A DNA stretch of 15,407 nt from JAZGDL01 sp036477795 (GTDB lineage: Bacteria > Planctomycetota > Phycisphaerae > UBA1845), in contig JAZGDL010000512.1 of the NCBI GenBank assembly GCA_036477795.1, forward strand, positions 1-15,407, read 5' to 3'. The position numbers and the translations under genes were made by a program. Each line of letters starts with the position of its first letter. Positions within the stretch are counted from its first letter, which is position 1. The notes beneath the pieces are model-generated. The model made no database searches. It was not told where the DNA came from and saw only the letters and a list, made by a program, of their open reading frames with translations. This document shows positions 7,703 through 13,671 of this stretch, one piece after another.

Positions 7703-10700
7703 CTAAATCCTTTGCTCCAAGGGGGTTCCGACCGGAGGAGTGCCCATTTTAACAGCTTCCCGGTGGGATGCTGAGAGCGTCTGCATCCACTTGGGTGGGA
7801 AAAAAAGCACAACCGCCGGCAGCAGCAGGATCGTGGCCGCCAGACAGGTCACTATGCTCGACGCCAACAACCCGCCAAGTCGCACGTTGGCAGGCACTTG
7901 CGACAACAACATCACCCCAAACCCCAGTCCGACGGCCAAGGCGTCGATTCCAATCGCCGGGCCCGTGGAGGCGACCGCCTCGATCAACGCCGCCGCGGTC
8001 TTCAATCGGGGGACCGACGGGTGGCCCACCTTCTCTGAAGGTGGGGGATAGATGATGCGGGAAGGTGCGACGCTGGGGTGTGGATCATCGCGTCCCCCAC
8101 CTCGAAACGAGGTGGGCCACCCACTCCGTGGCACCCATTGACGCACGCGCTCCAACAGGTGGATGGCATAGTCCACGCCGATCCCCAGAGTGATGCCCGC
8201 GAACATGGAAGTGGCTACCCCCACCGGGACGTTGAACCAGCCCATCAAGGCGAAGTTCACCAGCACTGCCAACGCGCTGGGCAGCACGCAGAACAAGCCC
8301 CATAGCAGCGAACGGTTAAGAGCGGAGGTCACCAGCCAGATGCCGATCAGTGAGATCAGCAGCGACCGCACCTGGGTGGTGACGATGCCGTCGATGAGCG
8401 CCTGGCTAACGGCGACGTCTCCGGAGAAGTTCAGCGTGATACCGTGCGGCTGAAGGTGCTCCCGCTCGTAGGCCCGGATGCGTTTCATCAACGCCGCCGT
8501 CTCCACGTAATTGGCGTTCTTGAGAAAGATGGATATCAGGCCGGAAGCGAACTGAGGATCGACCACCTGTCGCAATCGCTCCAGCCCGCGGATGCGCTCA
8601 AAGTTGTGCCATACCCGGGAAAGCCGGCTCCCATCGTCCGGTATCGATCGCGACCCATCACGCCGCCCCGACTGCATGAAGTTGGCGGTGGCGACGTACG
8701 CCGCCGGCCCCAAGGCGCCGCCGACCATGCCGCCGCTCTGGCGGCGCAGAAACGTCTCGAAGCGACGGACGCGCTCGAGGAATCGCGGCTGCTTGAACCA
8801 TCGCGGCGTTATCTCGTAGCAGGCCGGATTACCGGACCACCTGCGCATGGCGATCTTCAGCGAACCGGAGCGCTGCGCCGTCGATATGGTCCAGCCGTCG
8901 TCTTCCAGCACCACGCTCTGGATGGTCGAGGTCCAGTCAGGAAGCCGTCTCACGGAATTGACGATTGCGGATTGACGATTGACGATTGGGGATTGACGAT
9001 TGTCCGTCCGTTCGTGCCTTTCTTCCCCTCCGTGCCTTCGTGCCTTCGTGCCTCTGTGCCTTTCTTCCCCTTCGTCCCTCCGTCGCTTCGTCCCTCCCGT
9101 ATCCCCACAGGGGTGCACGCGAATGTAGCTGTCCAGCAACATGCGGGGGTTGTCAACCAGTCCCGCAGGGACCTTCAACTGGTGATGATCCACGTCGCGC
9201 GCCACCACAGGGCCCTCGCGCACGAAGTGGCCGCCGTCCAGGTGAATGTGCAGTGTGTGCACGCCGAGAAAGCGGTCGTTGAACATCCGGGTTGCTCGGT
9301 GGAATTCGCTGGTGGGGGCGAATCCGTCGATCCAACTGTCCTGAACAACGAGTCGTCGCAACCCGTAGGGCGTAGCCACGACCACCAGCAAAGCCAGCAA
9401 TAGCACCGTAACGGGGCGGGCCAGCACCGCACGGGTCAACCGCTCCAGCCGCGGCGCCTCGACCTCGGGTGCCACGGATCCCGGCGCGCCGGCGACGGGT
9501 CGTTCCCCACCGAGCCCAGAGCGCCAGCGACGGGTCGTTCCCCACCGATCCAAGAGCACCAGCAACGCCGGGATAACGGTAAGCGACCACACCATACAGA
9601 TGATGATCCCCAAGGCAGTGAAAACCCCAAACATCCGCACCGGCTCGATCGGCGACAGCGCGAAGGACAGAAAAGCCAAGGCGGTGGTGATCGAGGTCTT
9701 GGTCACCGGAGCCCACATCTGCTCCATGGTGCGGCGTACCGGCTCGAAACCCAAGGATTCGAATCCGTGGGCTTCAGCCCGCGCGGTGCGACGTTCCCGG
9801 CGGTAGCGATGGAAGATGTGCACCTCGTCGGCGATGCCGACGACGGTAAGGATCACCGGCATGACAGCCATGGTGAGATAGAAGGGAACGCGCAGCCACC
9901 CCATAACGCCGAACACCAGCACCAGGCAGGCCCCCACTTCCATCAACGGCAGCATCACCGCCGCCACACCGCGAAAGGCTATCCAGAACACGACGGCGAT
10001 GATGGCCAGAGCCAGCGGCACCATTCCCACTCGCTGAACCAGCGCCCTCCCGGCGCCGGCCCATCCGCCGGAACCGCTGGTGCGAGAATCCCTTCTCGCA
10101 CTCGCCCCGGCGTGCTCCAGCGAGTGGCCCAGCACCGCGCCGGGCACGCCCAGGTCCTCCAGTATGTGGGTGCCCAGCAGGGCTTCAGCCACCGGAGCGC
10201 CGATCACGTGGATGCGATCGTCAGCCGCGTCGTGCTTTGCGACGATTTCCGTGATGGTGCGATACAGCCCGATCCGATCGGCGTCATCCGGTATGCCGAC
10301 GAAAACGGCTGTGGCTCCCTCGTCGAAGGACACCAGAGTCCCGGTGTAAAGCTGGATGGCCCGCACGTCGTCGCGTATGCGATCGAGGTCCTTGTCGGTC
10401 TCGGGAAAGGGCTCCAGCAGGGTGCGAAAATGAAGCGTTCCGGTCCTGACCCGATCGGTCTTCTCCGTGGAAAGACTCACCACGTTCCACGTCTTGACCC
10501 CGTCAATCTCCCGAAAAGCCACCGTCAGATCACGCACCAGACCGAGCGTGTGCAGATTGTAAACTCCACGGGCGTGATCCGAGTCGATCAGAACCACAAC
10601 GGGGTCTTCAACCCCGAACCGATCACGAATCTCGCGGTCAATGGTGATTTCAGGGGCGTCGGCCGGCACCAGGGCATGACCGTCGGTGCGGATCTCCAGG

Positions 10701-10795
10701 CGCAGCCCGCCCGGGGCAATCGCCAGCGTCACCGCCGCGGCGATGATGCACACCCGCGTGGGATGCAAAATCGAATAACGACACAGCCCGAGCAC
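7703..10795 (-). CDS. RND superfamily (MMPL/COG1033-type) exporter with repeat-derived insertions
   Basis: A 1030-residue inner-membrane protein of the proton-driven RND exporter superfamily. It has the usual two-fold layout: TM1 (about 10-30), a large periplasmic loop, TM2-6 (about 250-413), then TM7 (about 459-479), a second large loop, and TM8-12 (about 808-1000). The family's charged TM4-type motifs are present in both halves: GIADEVHIFHRYRRE near 318-332 and GIGVDYAIHLLERV near 870-885. These define the COG1033 'predicted RND exporter' group, which carries lipids, hopanoid-like molecules or other hydrophobic cargo; the cargo here is unknown. The GTG start at 10795 has GGAAGGGA five bases upstream, and a later start would lose TM1. 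Extra sequence lies in several loops: about 233-239, 338-347, 416-439, 563-615 and 892-926, each matching repeat DNA. No stop or frameshift results. It may be functional, but decay kept in frame by chance cannot be ruled out. Confidence 0.85.
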   Translation of the reverse strand: MLGLCRYSILHPTRVCIIAAAVTLAIAPGGLRLEIRTDGHALVPADAPEITIDREIRDRFGVEDPVVVLIDSDHARGVYNLHTLGLVRDLTVAFREIDGVKTWNVVSLSTEKTDRVRTGTLHFRTLLEPFPETDKDLDRIRDDVRAIQLYTGTLVSFDEGATAVFVGIPDDADRIGLYRTITEIVAKHDAADDRIHVIGAPVAEALLGTHILEDLGVPGAVLGHSLEHAGASARRDSRTSGSGGWAGAGRALVQRVGMVPLALAIIAVVFWIAFRGVAAVMLPLMEVGACLVLVFGVMGWLRVPFYLTMAVMPVILTVVGIADEVHIFHRYRRERRTARAEAHGFESLGFEPVRRTMEQMWAPVTKTSITTALAFLSFALSPIEPVRMFGVFTALGIIICMVWSLTVIPALLVLLDRWGTTRRWRSGLGGERPVAGAPGSVAPEVEAPRLERLTRAVLARPVTVLLLALLVVVATPYGLRRLVVQDSWIDGFAPTSEFHRATRMFNDRFLGVHTLHIHLDGGHFVREGPVVARDVDHHQLKVPAGLVDNPRMLLDSYIRVHPCGDTGGTKRRRDEGEERHRGTKARRHGGEERHERTDNRQSPIVNRQSAIVNSVRRLPDWTSTIQSVVLEDDGWTISTAQRSGSLKIAMRRWSGNPACYEITPRWFKQPRFLERVRRFETFLRRQSGGMVGGALGPAAYVATANFMQSGRRDGSRSIPDDGSRLSRVWHNFERIRGLERLRQVVDPQFASGLISIFLKNANYVETAALMKRIRAYEREHLQPHGITLNFSGDVAVSQALIDGIVTTQVRSLLISLIGIWLVTSALNRSLLWGLFCVLPSALAVLVNFALMGWFNVPVGVATSMFAGITLGIGVDYAIHLLERVRQWVPRSGWPTSFRGGGRDDPHPSVAPSRIIYPPPSEKVGHPSVPRLKTAAALIEAVASTGPAIGIDALAVGLGFGVMLLSQVPANVRLGGLLASSIVTCLAATILLLPAVVLFFPPKWMQTLSASHREAVKMGTPPVGTPLEQRI
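8019..8122. repeat. 104-bp palindromic element, copy A (inside the RND exporter gene)
   Basis: Perfect 13-nt outer inverted repeats (8019-8031 and 8110-8122) enclose two smaller hairpins: cccacctt / aaggtggg with a short loop, and cccacctcg / cgaggtggg around AAA. The element differs from copy B (13495-13598, also 104 bp) at only 6 positions, about 94% identity. Here it encodes residues about 892-926 of the exporter, between TM10 and TM11. As 104 is not a multiple of three, the junctions must have gained or lost bases for the frame to continue. Confidence 0.95.
8956..9100. repeat. 7-bp and 8-bp tandem repeat tract inside the RND exporter gene
   Basis: Seven units of a 7-bp repeat (GATTGAC and variants) run from 8956 to 9004. 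They are followed to about 9100 by a pyrimidine-rich tract built on an 8-bp unit (CGTGCCTT and variants), in which a 15-mer recurs at 9014-9028 and 9056-9070. On the coding (minus) strand the 8-bp tract gives a basic/acidic stretch (RRHGGEERHER). The 7-bp tract gives a 7-residue repeat (NRQSPIV, NRQSAIV), because three units make 21 nt. It sits in the second large periplasmic loop. Confidence 0.9.
9492..9548. repeat. 22-bp direct repeats inside the RND exporter gene
   Basis: Identical 22-nt copies lie at 9492-9513 and 9527-9548, with a 35-bp period. They encode the Trp/Arg/Gly-rich linker between TM6 and TM7 (WGTTRRWRS, GGERPVAGA). The stretch between them (gcccagagcgccagcg) resembles the 25-bp 'SPKRQRG' element found elsewhere in this window, so it may be a decayed member of that family. 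Confidence 0.8.
9755..9785. repeat. Small palindromes in the TM4-TM5 loop of the exporter gene
   Basis: A perfect 12-bp palindrome GGATTCGAATCC (9755-9766) is followed at once by a hairpin with 5-bp arms gggct / agccc around TC (9769-9780). Together they code for the EAHGFESLGFEP region. These could be a short inserted repeat, but they are small enough to be partly chance. Confidence 0.45.
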
Positions 10796-10847
10796 CGGCG
10801 TCCCTTCCGCGTCAACTGGTCAACGAACAGGTGTTTCGCACGCCTCG

Positions 10848-10876
10848 ATGCTACGACACCGCAAACCGGGAGACAA
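10848..10876 (-). promoter_or_regulatory. Candidate promoter of the RND exporter gene
   Basis: Minus strand: -35 TTGTCT (10876-10871, 4 of 6), 17-nt spacer, -10 TAGCAT (10853-10848, 4 of 6). The predicted start is about 45 nt before the GTG codon. The match is moderate and promoter rules in this lineage are not well known, so this is tentative. Confidence 0.35.
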
Positions 10877-10992
10877 CCGGCCCAGGGTGGCATGGATCCG
10901 CTCCAGCGGTTTCGATGTTGTGATCCGCTCCACACCTCTGGGTGCGTGTTTGGCGTATGGCGCGGCAAAGATTGACGAGTCAGATGCCTGAT

Positions 10993-11017
10993 CCGAGCCC
11001 CAAGCGCCAGCGCGGGG
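10993..11017. repeat. 25-bp 'SPKRQRG' element, intergenic copy
   Basis: This is identical over 25 nt to 13720-13744, where it is read in frame as PSPKRQRG at the N-terminus of the ABC ATPase. Here it lies between the methyltransferase stop and the exporter start, so it is not translated. The same short motif is common in planctomycete genomes (from memory). The rest of this 238-bp gap shows only an 11-bp direct repeat, gatccgctcca, at 10895-10905 and 10922-10932. Confidence 0.9.
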
Positions 11018-11033
11018 CAACTATGCGCACCGG

Positions 11034-11888
11034 TCATGCTTTCTGAGCCAGGACGGAGAGGCTGTCGCCTTTGAGTGTGAAACGGCTGGCGATGCTGTAG
11101 GGGAGCTTGCCGATTTCGTCGAACATTCGCGGGAGACTCAGGCTACTCTCACTCTTCATGCGGTTTCGCACGCCGTGAGTCTTGAGCCTCAGAACCTTGA
11201 GGCCGGCCTTCTCGCAGAAGGCCCGCAGCGTGTCAGGGCTGTAGATGCTGTAATGGGCGCTGGGATTAAGCATCTTCCATTGGTCGCCCATCATGCCCCT
11301 GGTGTAGGATTCGTAGTTGACGGTGTCAAGATAGAGCACGCCCCCGGACCTGAGGACGCGGCCCACCTCCGCGAAGACAAGAGTGGGAGAGGATAGATGC
11401 TCGAAGACGTCGTTGCCGTAGACTACATCGAAGCGGTCGGCGGCCAGGTCAGCCTGCTCCAGCGTGCCGGTGATGATCTCGAGATTGTGGTGTTCGCGCC
11501 CGTAGCGGGCGCAGACGTCCACGGGCTCGACCCCCACCGGCTTCCATCCCTGCTTTCTCGCCTGCAGCAGCAGGCCGCCGACGTTGCACCCGATTTCCAG
11601 GAAGCAGTTGGTTTTTCGATACCGCGCAAACTTGCGGACGATTCGCCGGTAGTGGCGCTGTTTGTCGGCGGCGTAGTTTTTGGTGACATAGCGCTGAAGC
11701 GATTCGGTGAAGAAGGCTTCGTTGTCCGCCGCGGTGTCGGCGGCGATGGGATCGGCATAGACGAACCCGCAGTGCCGGCACTTGGAATAGCTGCCGTCGG
11801 TATGCTCATAGACCGGCTCACCGTCATCAGCCCCGCAAAAATCGCAGCGGACGTGTCTCCTGGTAGCTTCTGTGGTAGTGGCCTGCAT
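11034..11888 (-). CDS. Class I SAM-dependent methyltransferase with N-terminal zinc ribbon
   Basis: A 284-residue cytoplasmic enzyme. Residues 15-40 form a zinc ribbon with two CxxC pairs (C15-C18 and C37-C40, ending CRHCGFVYADP). The methyltransferase fold follows: motif I FLEIGCNVGG (96-105), the acidic strand end VGVEP (118-122), DVVYGNDVFEHL (154-165, the strand-4 region) and VGRVLRSGGVLYLDTVNYES (175-194). This matches the Methyltransf_23-type family with a Cys-rich head often found in surface-glycan, lipid or secondary-metabolite loci. The acceptor cannot be named from sequence. The ATG at 11888 has only a weak Shine-Dalgarno sequence, but the Cys motif starts at residue 15, so a later start is unlikely. 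The gene is divergent from the HD-GYP gene and upstream of the RND exporter gene on the same strand, with a 238-bp gap; they might be co-transcribed, though the exporter has its own possible promoter. Confidence 0.85.
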   Translation of the reverse strand: MQATTTEATRRHVRCDFCGADDGEPVYEHTDGSYSKCRHCGFVYADPIAADTAADNEAFFTESLQRYVTKNYAADKQRHYRRIVRKFARYRKTNCFLEIGCNVGGLLLQARKQGWKPVGVEPVDVCARYGREHHNLEIITGTLEQADLAADRFDVVYGNDVFEHLSSPTLVFAEVGRVLRSGGVLYLDTVNYESYTRGMMGDQWKMLNPSAHYSIYSPDTLRAFCEKAGLKVLRLKTHGVRNRMKSESSLSLPRMFDEIGKLPYSIASRFTLKGDSLSVLAQKA

Positions 11889-11918
11889 CGCACATCACCG
11901 CGGTGGAACCAGCCGTGC

Positions 11919-11946
11919 TATATACGCCAATGCCCGGCTAAATCAA
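11919..11946 (-). promoter_or_regulatory. Candidate promoter of the methyltransferase gene
   Basis: Minus strand: -35 TTGATT (11946-11941, 4 of 6), 16-nt spacer, -10 TATATA (11924-11919, 4 of 6), with a predicted start about 24 nt before the ATG. It is placed back to back with the candidate HD-GYP promoter in the 137-bp divergent region. Confidence 0.4.
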
Positions 11947-11964
11947 GCAAAAACTGTGCAACTC

Positions 11965-11993
11965 TTGTAGCCGGCGGGTCCGTCGGCTATGAT
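11965..11993 (+). promoter_or_regulatory. Candidate promoter of the HD-GYP gene with an internal inverted repeat
   Basis: -35 TTGTAG (11965-11970, 3 of 6), 17-nt spacer, -10 TATGAT (11988-11993, 5 of 6). A dyad with arms agccggcgg and ccgtcggct (8 of 9 pairs, 11969-11977 and 11980-11988) fills the spacer. This is a classical place for a repressor operator. The predicted transcript starts near 12000, about 25 nt before the ATG. Confidence 0.4.
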
Positions 11994-12025
11994 CGTGGGG
12001 GTATTTACCAACGGACCCTGCACCC

Positions 12026-13276
12026 ATGTCACGATCCTCGATTAGCTTGAGCTCGTCCGGCGGAGCCGAAACCGCCCAGCTTGAGTTCGACACGTTACTC
12101 AGCGTCTGCCGCAAACTCTCCGAGCTTCCCCTGGATGAGCTTCTCAACGAACTGCTGCAACAGGCTAGGGCGTTGGTGCGCGCCGAGGCGGGGACGGTTT
12201 ACCGGGTGGTTCAAGGAAACCGGTTGGGGTTCTCCTGTTCGCAGAACGACGCCCGGCCGGAACTGGGTGTGACCCCCAGCTCCAGTGATGCCAGCCGCAC
12301 AGCCCTCAAGGGCAAGACCATCGCCATCGACAACAGTTCGCTGGCCGGCTACGCCGCCAACAATCGCGAGTCCCTCAAGATTGACGACGTTTACAATCTG
12401 CCTGACGACGTTGGTTTTCATTTTGACGGCAAGTATGACAGCGCCACCGGCTACCGCACCAGATCAATGCTGGTGATCCCGCTGCTCGATCAGACGGAGC
12501 AGCCGGTCGGCGTGCTACAACTGATCAACCACGTCGGTTCAGGCAAAGTGATCGATGCCTTTCTGGCGCGCGACGAGCAGATTGCCATGGCCCTGGCGTC
12601 GATGGCGGCGATTGGGGTTCGCAATGCCATCCTGTTCGACGAGCTGCGCACCAAGAACGATGAGCTACGCATGGCCCAGCTTGAAACGGTGGTGCGGTTG
12701 GCCACCGCGGCGGAGGTGCGCGACGACGACACCGGCCAGCATATCAAGCGGGTAAGCATGTACTGTGAAATAATCGCCCGTACCCTCGGGTTTTCCGAGG
12801 AGAAGGCTTACAATATCATGTGCGCCAGCCCCATGCATGACATCGGCAAGCTCGGTATTCCGGACTCCATTCTGACCAAGCCCGGCAAACTCACCGATGA
12901 AGAGCGTCGGGTCATGCAGACCCATACCACCGAAGGGGCCAAAATCCTTCAGAACTCGCCATATCCGCTGATGCGGACGGCTGAGATCATTGCCCAGTCG
13001 CATCATGAACGTTGGGACGGCAAGGGATACCCGGATGGAGAATCAGGCCAGGACATCCCCATCGAGGGGCGGATCACCTCCGTCGCCGATGTCTACGACG
13101 CACTGACCTCGAGACGCTGCTACAAACCGCCGTTCGACACCAATAAAGCCTTCCAGATCATCTCCGAGGAACGCGGCAAGCAGTTCGATCCCCAGGTCGT
13201 CGACGCCTTTGTGTCGGCCCGCGAGGAGATCGAGGTGATTCAGGAGACCTTCGGCGATAGCGCCGACGGCGATTGA
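12026..13276 (+). CDS. GAF plus HD-GYP domain protein, probable c-di-GMP phosphodiesterase
   Basis: A 416-residue cytoplasmic signalling enzyme predicted to hydrolyse cyclic di-GMP. An N-terminal GAF sensor domain spans about 20-205 (GYRTRSMLVIPLLD near 142-155 and PVGVLQLIN near 160-168 are typical). A helical linker at about 200-225 leads to the HD-GYP domain at about 220-405. The catalytic signature is intact: E230, H239 in TGQHIKRV, the HD pair H271-D272 in MHDIGKLGIPD, H300, H326-H327 in HHERWDGKGYPDG, which contains the full GYP motif, and D355 in VADVYDAL. Activity is therefore likely, while the GAF ligand is unknown. There is no receiver domain or membrane segment. The ATG at 12026 lacks a strong Shine-Dalgarno sequence, but it sits about 20 residues before the GAF domain, as expected. 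The gene is alone on its strand, followed by a 395-bp repeat-rich gap. Confidence 0.93.
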   Translation: MSRSSISLSSSGGAETAQLEFDTLLSVCRKLSELPLDELLNELLQQARALVRAEAGTVYRVVQGNRLGFSCSQNDARPELGVTPSSSDASRTALKGKTIAIDNSSLAGYAANNRESLKIDDVYNLPDDVGFHFDGKYDSATGYRTRSMLVIPLLDQTEQPVGVLQLINHVGSGKVIDAFLARDEQIAMALASMAAIGVRNAILFDELRTKNDELRMAQLETVVRLATAAEVRDDDTGQHIKRVSMYCEIIARTLGFSEEKAYNIMCASPMHDIGKLGIPDSILTKPGKLTDEERRVMQTHTTEGAKILQNSPYPLMRTAEIIAQSHHERWDGKGYPDGESGQDIPIEGRITSVADVYDALTSRRCYKPPFDTNKAFQIISEERGKQFDPQVVDAFVSAREEIEVIQETFGDSADGD

Positions 13277-13370
13277 CGAATACCGAATACCGAATAGCGA
13301 ATAGCGAATGGCCAATGATGAGTCGATCCCCTTTCTGAATTCGCTATTCGCCATTCGCCATTAGCTATTC
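13277..13370. repeat. Inverted pair of 7-bp tandem repeats after the HD-GYP gene
   Basis: Six units of a 7-bp repeat (CGAATAC / CGAATAG / CGAATGG and a last variant) run from 13277, the first base after the stop codon, to 13318. A second group of five units in the opposite orientation occupies 13336-13370. The two groups can fold into an imperfect long hairpin with a loop of about 17 nt. It may help end or protect the HD-GYP transcript; no T-tract follows. The unit length matches the 7-bp repeat inside the exporter gene, though the unit sequence differs. Confidence 0.9.
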
Positions 13371-13462
13371 CCTCGCCCGATAAAACCCCCGCACCCGCGA
13401 CTTCGATTCTGACATAATGCGTCGGTCCACGTTCGTCGAATGACATAACAGGGTCTTTGGCA

Positions 13463-13476
13463 TGACAGCGCTGTCA
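13463..13476. promoter_or_regulatory. 14-bp perfect palindrome, possible operator
   Basis: TGACAGCGCTGTCA is a perfect dyad upstream of the ABC transporter genes. The octamer TGACATAA also occurs twice nearby (13410-13417 and 13441-13448, 31 bp apart). Such a dyad fits a dimeric regulator, but no regulator gene is next to it. I see no convincing -35/-10 pair for the transporter in this gap. Confidence 0.35.
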
Positions 13477-13494
13477 CGTCAGCCACAAGCCTGC

Positions 13495-13598
13495 GGGTGC
13501 CCCACCTTCTCTGAAGGTGGGGGATAGATGATACGGGAAGGTGCGACGTTCGGGTGTAGATCATCGCATCCCCCACCTCGAAACGAGGTGGGCCACCC
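13495..13598. repeat. 104-bp palindromic element, copy B (intergenic)
   Basis: This copy has the same length and structure as copy A (8019-8122) with 6 base differences. One of them, at position 6 of the element, breaks its outer 13-nt inverted repeat. It lies upstream of the ABC ATPase gene. The long open frame in this region, starting at ATG 13528, begins inside the element, so that start is probably not real. Confidence 0.95.
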
Positions 13599-13613
13599 GT
13601 CAGCCGGTCAAAT

Positions 13614-13633
13614 GACAGGCTGGAAAGCCTGTC
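13614..13633. repeat. Small hairpin repeat upstream of the ABC ATPase
   Basis: 8-bp perfect arms gacaggct (13614-13621) and agcctgtc (13626-13633) surround a GGAA loop, 38 bp before the chosen ATG. It begins 15 bp after the end of the 104-bp element, so it may be part of a repeat cluster. It could affect the leader of the transporter mRNA. Confidence 0.6.
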
Positions 13634-13671
13634 CCACATATGAATTGCCGCAACGGGTTGAGAAACGCACG

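Noticed and set aside
8444..9403. 319-codon open frame on the plus strand
   Set aside because: It runs through the tandem repeats and opposite a conserved exporter loop, and has no family resemblance.
9767..10975. 402-codon open frame on the plus strand, opposite the RND exporter
   Set aside because: It is His/Gln/Arg-rich with no membrane or domain signal, whereas the minus strand has convincing RND motifs and helices. It is an antisense shadow.
11397..12050. 217-codon open frame on the plus strand, opposite the methyltransferase
   Set aside because: It overlaps the clear methyltransferase motifs on the minus strand and runs through the divergent promoter region into the HD-GYP start.
13277..13370. 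CRISPR array
   Set aside because: The units are 7 bp without spacers and are arranged in opposite orientations. No cas gene is present in the window.
13528..13671. Upstream extension of the ABC ATPase to ATG 13528
   Set aside because: This start lies inside the 104-bp dispersed repeat, with a TAG codon just before it, and the added residues are repeat-derived and unlike the family.
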